Assembly: GCA_964352775.1 (NCBI GenBank)
Contig: CAYGTK010000049.1
Location: 1 to 21,489, forward strand
Length of the DNA stretch: 21,489 nt
From: CAYGTK01 sp964352775
Lineage (GTDB): Bacteria > Bacteroidota > Bacteroidia > Chitinophagales > CAIOSU01
Reading direction: 5' to 3'
The translations under genes and the position numbers were made by a program. The notes beneath the pieces are model-generated. The model did no database searches. It saw only the letters and a list, made by a program, of their open reading frames with translations, and was not told where the DNA came from. This document shows positions 13,520 to 19,250 of this stretch, piece after piece; positions within the stretch are counted from its first letter, which is position 1; every line of letters begins with the position of its first letter.

Positions 13520-14746
13520 ATGAGTCCAGAAAAAGTAACGATAAGCAACGGTGTGTTGAACGTACCTAATAACCCTATCATCCCATTTATAGAGGGTGAT
13601 GGTATTGGTCCTGATATTTGGGCAGCATCAGTTCGCGTGTTTGATGCAGCTGTTGAAAAAGCATACAACGGAAGCAAAAAAATTGAGTGGAAAGAAGTAC
13701 TAGCAGGCGAAAAAGCATTTGAGCAAACTGGCGAATGGTTACCTGAAGCTACTTTGGAGGCCATCAACGAATATTTGATAGCCATTAAAGGCCCATTAAC
13801 CACACCAGTAGGTGGCGGTATCCGCTCGCTTAACGTGGCACTTCGCCAGAAGTTAGACCTATACGCTTGTGTTCGCCCGGTACGTTGGTTTCAAGGTGTA
13901 CCTAGCCCAGTTAAAGAGCCTAACAAAGTAGATATGTGCATCTATCGTGAAAACACGGAAGACATTTATGCAGGTATCGAATTTGAAGCAGGTAGTGCCG
14001 ACGAAAAGAAATTTGCAGGATTGCTGCAAGAGCATTTCCCCGACCGTTACGCCAAAGTACGCTTTCCTGATACCGCCGGATATGGAATTAAGCCAGTAAG
14101 TAAAGAGGGAACTGAGCGTGTTGTAAAAGCAGCATTTGAGTACGCCTTTGCTAAAAAATTACCTTCAGTTACATTGGTACACAAGGGTAACATCATGAAA
14201 TTTACCGAAGGTGCTTTCCGCGACTGGGGATACAACCTAGCTAAAGAACAATTTGGTGGAAAAGAACTTGACGGTGGCCCTTGGCAAACTATTGAGAAAG
14301 ACGGACATACCGTGATAGTAAAAGACGTTATCGCTGATGCATTTTTACAGCAAATTTTACTTCGCCCGGCTGAGTACTCGGTTATTGCAACCTTGAACCT
14401 GAATGGCGATTACGTATCTGATGCACTAGCTGCAGCAGTAGGTGGTATTGGTATTGCCCCAGGAGCAAACATTAACTACACCAGCGGTCGCGCTATATTT
14501 GAAGCCACCCACGGTACTGCACCTAAGTATGCAGGCTTGGACAAGGTGAACCCTTCATCAGTAATCCTTAGCGGGGTGATGATGCTGGAGCACATGGGCT
14601 GGACCGAAGCTGCCGACCTTATCGTAAAAGGTATTGAAGGTGGAATTGGCAAAAAACGTGTGACTTACGATTTTGAACGCCTAATGGACGGAGCAACTTT
14701 ATTGAAATGCTCAGAGTTTGGTGACGAGATAATCGCGAATATGTAA
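13520..14746 (+). CDS. icd: Isocitrate dehydrogenase, NADP-dependent (E. coli Icd type)
   Basis: This 408-residue dimeric-type enzyme of the TCA cycle oxidatively decarboxylates isocitrate to 2-oxoglutarate and makes NADPH. Landmarks are PFIEGDGIGPDIW, the substrate site IRSLNVALRQ with S103 (the serine that AceK phosphorylates in E. coli), MCIYRENTEDIYAGIEF, LVHKGNIMKFTEGAF and IAPGANINY. Coenzyme residues K336 and Y337 in THGTAPKYAG and Y383 and R387 in VTYDFERLM match the NADP-specific set. The length is normal. The gene is isolated, with a repeat-filled upstream region, a TATATTTG box and a strong terminator downstream. Confidence 0.96.
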   Translation: MSPEKVTISNGVLNVPNNPIIPFIEGDGIGPDIWAASVRVFDAAVEKAYNGSKKIEWKEVLAGEKAFEQTGEWLPEATLEAINEYLIAIKGPLTTPVGGGIRSLNVALRQKLDLYACVRPVRWFQGVPSPVKEPNKVDMCIYRENTEDIYAGIEFEAGSADEKKFAGLLQEHFPDRYAKVRFPDTAGYGIKPVSKEGTERVVKAAFEYAFAKKLPSVTLVHKGNIMKFTEGAFRDWGYNLAKEQFGGKELDGGPWQTIEKDGHTVIVKDVIADAFLQQILLRPAEYSVIATLNLNGDYVSDALAAAVGGIGIAPGANINYTSGRAIFEATHGTAPKYAGLDKVNPSSVILSGVMMLEHMGWTEAADLIVKGIEGGIGKKRVTYDFERLMDGATLLKCSEFGDEIIANM

Positions 14747-14754
14747 GTTAGTTG

Positions 14755-14779
14755 ATAGTCTACTGTCGATAGACGATAG
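14755..14779. repeat. Small hairpin just downstream of icd
   Basis: ATAGTCTA and TAGACGAT form a near-perfect 8-bp stem around CTGTCGA. It precedes the main icd terminator and may be a first pause hairpin or another low-complexity repeat of the TAGTCTA type. Confidence 0.35.
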
Positions 14780-14786
14780 TTAATAG

Positions 14787-14820
14787 AGCCCCTCGCTTTT
14801 CGGTGAGGGGCTTTGTTATT
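14787..14820 (+). terminator. Rho-independent terminator of icd
   Basis: AGCCCCTC (14787-14794) pairs with GAGGGGCT (14805-14812), and the stem extends inward by one G-T and one C-G pair to a 6-base loop TTTTCG. It is followed by TTGTTATTTT. The strong GC stem and T-rich tail 41 bp after the stop codon make this a clear intrinsic terminator. Confidence 0.85.
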
Positions 14821-14901
14821 TTGCTACTGTACTGTTAATACCATTGAACACTTGGAGTTGTTATAGAAATCTGAATAACAGCTTGGGTAAGATTGGTTAA
14901 C

Positions 14902-14959
14902 GGTGGAAACCTCTGGAAACCGTGGAAACCTAGTTTCCATAGTTGCCACGGTTTCCACC
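14902..14959. repeat. Left palindromic octamer cluster of the ParB-like island
   Basis: Six copies of the octamer TGGMAACY lie in a 58-bp palindrome. Three are direct (TGGAAACC at 14904, 14914 and 14923) and three inverted (AGTTTCCA at 14932, AGTTGCCA at 14941, GGTTTCCA at 14950), spaced 9-10 bp, close to one helical turn. The outermost 10 bp (GGTGGAAACC/GGTTTCCACC) are perfect, and the centre is CTAG. An equivalent cluster lies at 16188-16245. The arrangement resembles iterons or a ParB- or repressor-type binding array. It could also be a mobile-element end. Confidence 0.85.
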
Positions 14960-14989
14960 TAATTGTCATCATGATTTCATTTCAGGACC

Positions 14990-15130
14990 TTACGTTAGCA
15001 AGTCTTCGGGGGCATACCAATTATCGGCTAAATTAACTAGGTAAGGATTATGCTCTTTAATCCACTTTCACTCCTTGTACCAGCGTTTCAACTGTTTTTC
15101 GCAGGCAATGGCTTAGTAAACATCATTTGA
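14990..15130 (-). pseudogene. Decayed C-terminus of a GIY-YIG endonuclease-like gene
   Basis: Read leftwards from 15130, one frame gives SNDVY, a stop, AIACEKQLKRWYKE, a stop, KWIKEHNPYLVNLADNWY, APEDLLT and a final stop. The order EKQLKRW..E.K...I.EHNP.L.DLA..WY is what I know from the C-terminal region of small GIY-YIG endonuclease-superfamily proteins (YhbQ/UPF0213-like) in Bacteroidota. The second internal stop is where a tryptophan codon is expected (TGG to TGA), and about two codons are missing after KW. The N-terminal GIY-YIG half is absent: the parB-like gene occupies that side. It is a dead remnant inside the island. Confidence 0.6.
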
Positions 15131-15171
15131 CCTTTTACTTCTTAGCCTTAGTGCCAGACATAGGGCTTTAA

Positions 15172-16131
15172 TTATAAGTATTCTGGGCGATCTTCTTCTA
15201 AAACCTCTACACAACTTGAACATACAGCAATGTCATAACTAGCTCTTCCAGTGTCAAAATAGTTCTTGTCAATATAATCCCTAATTTTTTCAGCTGTATT
15301 GAACTCTCGGATAGATATTGACCCTTTAAGAGCATCTTTAAATAAAAGGTTAAAGCGTTTAAAAAACTCATCAATATCCATACTGGTACAGATGTGGCCT
15401 TTGTTTATCTCAAACCCCATTTGTAAAAAAGACAAAACAGGTACTGATTTGCAAAAATGTTCAACAGTAGCTAATACTTCATACCCTTTCTCTTTTCTGA
15501 GCTTGGCTTTCTCGTTTTCCTCCAGTGGAAGGGTATTGGCAACCCTGTAGATATTGTGCCGATTTAATGATTGATGCATATCAAATCCCCTTATGCTCAA
15601 CTCTTCGGCTAATGTGTCTGCATCTACTCCATTCATTATAGCTAGATAAATCCAAGCATCTTGATTCATTACATCCGAAGACTTTACGTGATTAGTTAAA
15701 TGCTTAATAGCCAAAATTATGCTTGCCTCTTGTAGGCTGGGAGCAACAATTACTTTTGTTTTATCGAGATGGCCATAATCAATCTTTAGAATCAATCTAT
15801 CTCGCAAAGTCAATTTCTTATAGAACTTAATCCTATTTTCTGGAGCCTTAGCCGGGTCCCTTAACAATTTGCAGGCAGCTACCCTTCGATTTCCGTCTAC
15901 TACTACATACTTATCATTCTCATAAATTACAATTGGCCGTTCGTTAGGCATATACCCTATCTTCTTTATGCTTTTGGCTGTTGTACCTACGTTTTCATTG
16001 GTGTCGAGGTATTCAATTATTTCCTTTTGACTTAAATCTTTCCTTGACCACTTAATCCTTGGGTTGAGGGGGTCAAGAACCAAATTGGCGGTTTTAATCC
16101 ATTTCCTGGGCCATCTTTCATAGTGTATCAT
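15172..16131 (-). CDS. ParB/Srx-like N-terminal domain protein of an accessory island
   Basis: This 319-residue protein starts like ParB/sulfiredoxin-fold proteins: LVLDPLNPRIKW (about 17-28), a stretch ending IGYMPNERPIVIYEND, and the nucleotide-binding box YVVVDGNRRVAACKLL (about 75-90, GNRR with a conserved R and A). In true ParB this fold binds CTP; in related proteins it can be a nuclease or ATPase. The rest (about 95-319) is mostly helical and not recognised. It has no obvious ParB-type helix-turn-helix and ends with a CSSC pair. There is no ParA neighbour, so plasmid or chromosome partition is unlikely. It looks AT-richer than the flanking genes. It starts at ATG 16131, 57 bp from the right palindrome, and its stop is about 210 bp from the left one. 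An accessory role (regulation, defence or element maintenance) is inference only. Confidence 0.75.
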   Translation of the reverse strand: MIHYERWPRKWIKTANLVLDPLNPRIKWSRKDLSQKEIIEYLDTNENVGTTAKSIKKIGYMPNERPIVIYENDKYVVVDGNRRVAACKLLRDPAKAPENRIKFYKKLTLRDRLILKIDYGHLDKTKVIVAPSLQEASIILAIKHLTNHVKSSDVMNQDAWIYLAIMNGVDADTLAEELSIRGFDMHQSLNRHNIYRVANTLPLEENEKAKLRKEKGYEVLATVEHFCKSVPVLSFLQMGFEINKGHICTSMDIDEFFKRFNLLFKDALKGSISIREFNTAEKIRDYIDKNYFDTGRASYDIAVCSSCVEVLEEDRPEYL

Positions 16132-16187
16132 AAGGCAGTATACTTTCCCCTAAACCTAATAAAACCCAATCAACATATTAAATAGCT

Positions 16188-16245
16188 AGTGGAAACCAAT
16201 GGCAACCCTGGAAACTAGGTTTCCAGGGTTGCCACGGTTTCCACT
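16188..16245. repeat. Right palindromic octamer cluster of the ParB-like island
   Basis: This has the same plan as the left cluster: TGGAAACC (16190), TGGCAACC (16200), TGGAAACT (16209), then inverted GGTTTCCA (16218), GGTTGCCA (16227) and GGTTTCCA (16236). The inner arms form a perfect 16-bp inverted repeat around TAG, followed by a perfect 10-bp outer stem after a small asymmetric bulge. The second and fifth units both carry the A-to-C change, so symmetry is kept. It lies 57 bp upstream of the ParB-like gene, where an operator would be. Confidence 0.88.
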
Positions 16246-16410
16246 CTATTCGTCTTCTAGCTATCCTCCTCATCTGCACATTCCATCTCCACCCAAGATT
16301 ATAGGCCTTACGCGCTCGTTCTGTCACCAAATTGTCATTTACCCTACATTGCCCCAAAATAATGGGAGCGTCACGATATGTTGGGAATACTTATTGGGAA
16401 TTCCTAATTA

Positions 16411-16425
16411 TTGGCACTGTGCCAA
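16411..16425. promoter_or_regulatory. Perfect 15-bp palindrome, probable operator
   Basis: TTGGCACTGTGCCAA is a perfect 7+7 inverted repeat around one base, with imperfect extension outwards (CCTAATTA on the left, AATAGG on the right). This compact form is typical of a dimeric repressor or activator site. It lies 132 bp before the decarboxylase ATG. The regulator is unknown; the Crp/Fnr protein encoded downstream is one candidate. Confidence 0.55.
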
Positions 16426-16442
16426 AATAGGAAATTAGCTTC

Positions 16443-16465
16443 AAACAATTCTTTATCAATTGTTT
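16443..16465. promoter_or_regulatory. AAACAATT/AATTGTTT inverted repeat upstream of the decarboxylase gene
   Basis: Perfect 8-base arms (16443-16450 and 16458-16465) flank a 7-base spacer. The position, 17 bp after the 15-bp palindrome, suggests a second protein site or an AT-rich hairpin in the leader of the decarboxylase transcript. No known consensus is matched. Confidence 0.4.
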
Positions 16466-16557
16466 ATGCGAGTTATATGCTTTTCCCAATTCGGGTTGGC
16501 ATCGCCTTTGCCTATGTGTTGGCACGAACCGAACTAAGAAAACAAAGACGTAAAGAC

Positions 16558-17118
16558 ATGAACGGAATTAATACAGTGAACTACGAGGATGCCAATGCTA
16601 AAACACAAGCACTTTACGACGGCATTAAAAAAATGACGGGTGGAACTATACCCAATTTATATGCTGCGGCAGGCAACTCATCATTCGCGCTTAATGCGAT
16701 GTTGAATTTTGATAACAACTTAACTGGTGGCGAATTCAGCAATAAAGAGAAGCAGGCCATTTTGTTAGCAGTATCGCAAGTTAACCAATGCATCTACTGC
16801 CTATCGGCCCACACCATGCTGGGTAAAATGGCAGGATTTAGCGAGGAAGAAACTTGGGCACTACGGACTGGCGAAATAGAGGATGAAAAATTACGTCCAC
16901 TTACCCGATTGGCCCGTGAGATAACTATTAGCCGTGGCCGCCCAGCTGCCGAATATGTTGATCGCTTTTATGAAGTAGGCTACAATGCCGCTGCATTAAC
17001 CGAGCTGATAGGTTTCGTATCGTTCAAAACATTTACCAACTACCTACACCTAATGAGCGATGTGCCGGTAGATTGGCCACAGATAAAAACTATTGAAGAA
17101 CACGCAATAGTAAAGTAA
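16558..17118 (+). CDS. Carboxymuconolactone decarboxylase / AhpD-family protein
   Basis: This 186-residue protein belongs to the AhpD/CMD alpha-helical family, whose members act as peroxidase or reductase partners using a CxxC pair. The motif C78-I-Y-C81-L-S-A-H85 in AVSQVNQCIYCLSAHTMLG is the redox centre with its proton-relay histidine. The glutamate found 12 residues before the first cysteine in AhpD appears here as Q66, so the catalytic set is not identical. A longer frame from TTG 16411 exists, but ATG 16558 matches where family members begin. The Crp/Fnr gene follows 96 bp downstream on the same strand. A role in peroxide or thiol stress is plausible but not shown. Confidence 0.85.
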   Translation: MNGINTVNYEDANAKTQALYDGIKKMTGGTIPNLYAAAGNSSFALNAMLNFDNNLTGGEFSNKEKQAILLAVSQVNQCIYCLSAHTMLGKMAGFSEEETWALRTGEIEDEKLRPLTRLAREITISRGRPAAEYVDRFYEVGYNAAALTELIGFVSFKTFTNYLHLMSDVPVDWPQIKTIEEHAIVK

Positions 17119-17126
17119 CCCGAAGG

Positions 17127-17177
17127 GGTGTTGGTGAAAGGGAACTTGTTTGCGAAGGCAGGTTCCCCTACCACACC
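17127..17177. repeat. Hairpin between the decarboxylase and Crp/Fnr genes
   Basis: GGTGTTGGT...AGGGAAC and GTTCCCCTACCACACC form an imperfect inverted repeat of about 16 bp around a 16-base loop, with GGGAAC/GTTCCC perfect. It directly follows the small CCCGAAGGG stem at the decarboxylase stop. It could be a partial terminator or attenuator ahead of the regulator gene, or another genomic repeat. Confidence 0.5.
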
Positions 17178-17214
17178 ACTTCTATTCCCAAAAAACTCCA
17201 CAAACTATAATATT

Positions 17215-17895
17215 ATGACTACCGAGATAAAATACCTTCACCTTACTAATCACCACTTATTTGCTAACCTTCAGCGCGAGCAACTAACCGAACTAAGTGG
17301 ACAGACCCGTGTGCGCATTCTTCATAAAGGCGAAGAGATACATTACGCACAGGGCGATAGCAACCGCGTTTACTTTTTAGTGAAAGGAACTGTAAAGATC
17401 TGTACACTAGATGAGAACGGTAACGAGCTAATACGCGAAGTTCAAAAAGCCGATGATGTTTTCGGACAAATACTTTCGGGCGAGCAACTGAGTGCTAATG
17501 AGTATGCCAAAGTGCTTTCGTATGATGCTATAGTATGCGAATTTCGCTATGCTGATTTTGAGGAGGTGCTGCGCAAAAACCCAGAATTGAGCCTAGGCTT
17601 TACTAAAAAGGTATGGCAGAAACTGAAGCGAGTAGAGCAACGCTACACCCGACTGGCCAGTAACGATGTACGTGGTAGGTTGAATGGTTTTATCCGCGAT
17701 ATGGTAGAGCTAGAAGGAGAAGATAATGGCGAAAGCTTACACGTAAAGAATTACTTGACGCACAACGACATTGCCTCGTTAATAAACACCTCTCGCCAAA
17801 CGGTTACCACCCTACTGAACGAGATGAAAGAAGCAGGTGTACTACAATACAGCCGAAGCGAGTTCATCATCAATAATTTGAAAGCTATTAATTAA
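17215..17895 (+). CDS. Crp/Fnr-family transcription regulator
   Basis: This 226-residue regulator has a cyclic-nucleotide-binding-like beta-barrel (about 15-125; ILHKGEEIHYAQGDSNRVYFLVKGTVKI), a long dimerisation helix (about 126-150) and a C-terminal winged helix (about 180-220) with recognition segment LTHNDIASLINTSRQTVTTLLNEM. There is no Fnr-type cluster of N-terminal cysteines, so it is not an oxygen-sensing iron-sulphur protein; the effector is unknown. A frame from 17128 extends upstream, but ATG 17215 gives the normal family length and skips the hairpin. It is probably linked in function with the decarboxylase just upstream. Confidence 0.9.
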   Translation: MTTEIKYLHLTNHHLFANLQREQLTELSGQTRVRILHKGEEIHYAQGDSNRVYFLVKGTVKICTLDENGNELIREVQKADDVFGQILSGEQLSANEYAKVLSYDAIVCEFRYADFEEVLRKNPELSLGFTKKVWQKLKRVEQRYTRLASNDVRGRLNGFIRDMVELEGEDNGESLHVKNYLTHNDIASLINTSRQTVTTLLNEMKEAGVLQYSRSEFIINNLKAIN

Positions 17896-17896
17896 A

Positions 17897-17917
17897 GTTG
17901 GCAGTTGGCAGTTGGCA
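17897..17917. repeat. Tandem repeat, 3 x GTTGGCA
   Basis: Three perfect head-to-tail copies of the 7-mer GTTGGCA begin two bases after the Crp/Fnr stop codon. Related GGCAGT motifs fill 13365-13435. This is a low-complexity repeat type often seen in intergenic DNA of Bacteroidota. Copy number may vary between strains. Confidence 0.8.
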
Positions 17918-17962
17918 AGAAAACAATATTGAGTTTCTTCGGCATAACACAGAAGCGCGGCC

Positions 17963-18055
17963 AGCTAAAAAGCGGCAGCCAGTTGATGCTTTGCGGGTAG
18001 AGCGATCTTTTTAGCTTGATCTTTTGGCTTCGTTTTCCATCAAGGGAAAAGGAAG
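17963..18055. repeat. Two inverted repeats between the convergent crp-like and methyltransferase genes
   Basis: AGCTAAAAAG (17963-17972) and CTTTTTAGCT (18007-18016) are perfect 10-bp inverse copies with a 34-base loop. A second hairpin, CTTCGTTTTCC (18028-18038) with GGAAAAGGAAG (18045-18055), matches at 10 of 11 pairs around ATCAAG. The text GATCTTTTGGCTTCGTTTTCCATCAAGGGAAAAGGAAG belongs to a known style of intergenic repeat with ATCAAG loop and AAAAG stems. Lying between convergent genes, it may serve as a two-way transcription stop, although no clean T-run follows. Confidence 0.6.
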
Positions 18056-18133
18056 AGACCAACGAAGTTACATCTCCATATCGCCTGTACCCAAAGGGAA
18101 CTCAATAGAACTGTTAGGACTATACTTATAAGA

Positions 18134-19099
18134 TCACTTTTTCCTGAAAAGGAATTCGACAGTAGCTCCTTTTTTTGTTAGCCCCTCTACCATATCAGCA
18201 GCTATAAAAAGCGGGAACGTGAGCTTAAACAGTAACGACAACACATTTATATGTAGCGCTGAATAGTTCTTCGTGTATTCCTTATTTCCCTTTAGGTGTT
18301 CAAAAAGCAATTCCCGCTCAGGGTATATCTTGTTCAGCATGCTTTGCTGCATGCCATAGGGGTTGTACTTGATGTTGAAATGCTTCTCTTTCTCTTTACT
18401 AAAACCCATTTCGCCCAATAAAGCGGTAAATCGCTTCGGGGTAAAAAAGAACAAATGCCTTGGCGGATCTAGGTGAAGCCATTTCCCTTTAAACCATCGC
18501 GCTTGCCAGCTATCAATGTTGGGTACCGATATATACAGCACTCCACCTGGGCGAAGTAACTTGCTTATGCGTTGCAACATCTCTTGCGGATTATGCAAAT
18601 GCTCGAACACATGGAACATCGTTATCGCATCGAACATGCTCGCCTGGTAATCATCGTCTTGCAAGCTGCCTATCTTCAAGTTTATACCTGGGATCTTTGA
18701 AGCCCTATCGGCACTATTACCTGGCATTTCTATTCCGTATATCTCCACACCACCTTGGGCCTTCATCATTTCAAGGAAGTGACCATTGCCGCAACCAATA
18801 TCTAGCACCTTACCCTTGTTGCCCATGGCCTTGGTAATTTGCCTAGCCCTTCGCTTGGGGAAGAAGTCCATCGCCTCTTGTATCAGTCCGCTAAACTTCT
18901 GTTCGCCCTCGCCATAGTAAGTAGCACCGTAAGCTCGCCCTAATTGATCATTGCTGGGGTGTGGGTCGAGGTAATAGGCCTCGCAATAATTACATTGACG
19001 AATAAGGAAGCTATCACCAAAAATATCGGTGGTAGGAAATCGCTCTTCGCTTTCCTTTTCGTGGCAATACACGCAGCTATTTATGGCCTCTTTCGTCAA
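18134..19099 (-). CDS. Class I SAM-dependent methyltransferase with N-terminal zinc-ribbon-like motif
   Basis: This 321-residue methyltransferase opens with a Cys4 zinc-ribbon-like region (C9xxC12 and C36xxC39), then a Rossmann-type domain with SAM motif VLDIGCGNGHFLE (98-110), IYGIEM for the acidic ribose-binding residue, FDAITMFHVFEHLHNP and LLRPGGVLYISVPN. The PRHLFFFTPKRF segment is typical of methyltransferases acting in sugar or lipid modification, often beside surface polysaccharide genes, but no such neighbours are present and the substrate is unknown. The only start that keeps C9 is TTG 19099, just 8 bases from a TATATTTG box, so the message would be nearly leaderless. It is divergent from prs. 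Confidence 0.8.
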   Translation of the reverse strand: MTKEAINSCVYCHEKESEERFPTTDIFGDSFLIRQCNYCEAYYLDPHPSNDQLGRAYGATYYGEGEQKFSGLIQEAMDFFPKRRARQITKAMGNKGKVLDIGCGNGHFLEMMKAQGGVEIYGIEMPGNSADRASKIPGINLKIGSLQDDDYQASMFDAITMFHVFEHLHNPQEMLQRISKLLRPGGVLYISVPNIDSWQARWFKGKWLHLDPPRHLFFFTPKRFTALLGEMGFSKEKEKHFNIKYNPYGMQQSMLNKIYPERELLFEHLKGNKEYTKNYSALHINVLSLLFKLTFPLFIAADMVEGLTKKGATVEFLFRKK

Positions 19100-19106
19100 A
19101 GTGAGG

Positions 19107-19114
19107 CAAATATA
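19107..19114 (-). promoter_or_regulatory. -7 box of the methyltransferase gene
   Basis: TATATTTG on the minus strand (19114-19107) is a full match to TAnnTTTG. It ends 7 bp before the TTG codon at 19099, which would place the transcription start only a few bases from the start codon. No upstream TTTG element is visible. Confidence 0.5.
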
Positions 19115-19212
19115 ATCGTTTCCCTAAGCCTTCTAAAAAGGAGTACATTCGTAAAGCGGCTAGGTCACTGGTTTTCTAGCCAAAACCCCTAGCTATTCAG
19201 TAATTTATTTTC

Positions 19213-19220
19213 TATCTTTG
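19213..19220 (+). promoter_or_regulatory. -7 box of the prs-rplY-pth operon
   Basis: TATCTTTG is a full match to TAnnTTTG, 30 bp before the prs ATG at 19251. It overlaps the in-frame TTG at 19218, ruling that codon out as the translation start. The upstream TTTG element is not evident. Confidence 0.6.
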
Positions 19221-19250
19221 CCAGCCTTTAGAAAAGGCAGCACTAAGTCC

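Larger units (their letters stand above)
16246..16557. other. 312-bp gap after the island: operator-like palindromes, no gene
   Basis: No convincing gene is present. Apparent frames here use TTG starts, lack family resemblance and one crosses the right palindrome. Two palindromes stand out (16411-16425 and 16443-16465), plus the repeated phrase TTGGGAAT (16381 and 16394) and a GGAATTCC. No TAnnTTTG promoter is found for the downstream decarboxylase gene. Confidence 0.6.

Noticed and set aside
13423..13803. 126-residue minus-strand frame overlapping the icd start
   Set aside because: It is antisense to icd and runs into the C-run and repeat DNA; no sign of being coding.
14902..14959. CRISPR-like array of TGGAAACC units
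   Set aside because: Units are 8 bp, spaced by 1-2 bp and half of them inverted; there are no spacers and no cas genes.
15172..16131. Chromosome or plasmid partition ParB
   Set aside because: There is no ParA gene, no recognisable ParB helix-turn-helix domain, and the protein differs in its C-terminal two thirds.
16199..16438. 79-residue plus-strand frame starting inside the right palindrome
   Set aside because: It begins in repeat DNA, crosses both the palindrome and an operator-like site, and looks like no known protein.
16411..16557. N-terminal extension of the AhpD-like protein from a TTG codon
   Set aside because: The extension runs through two palindromes, matches no family sequence, and the ATG at 16558 gives the normal protein.
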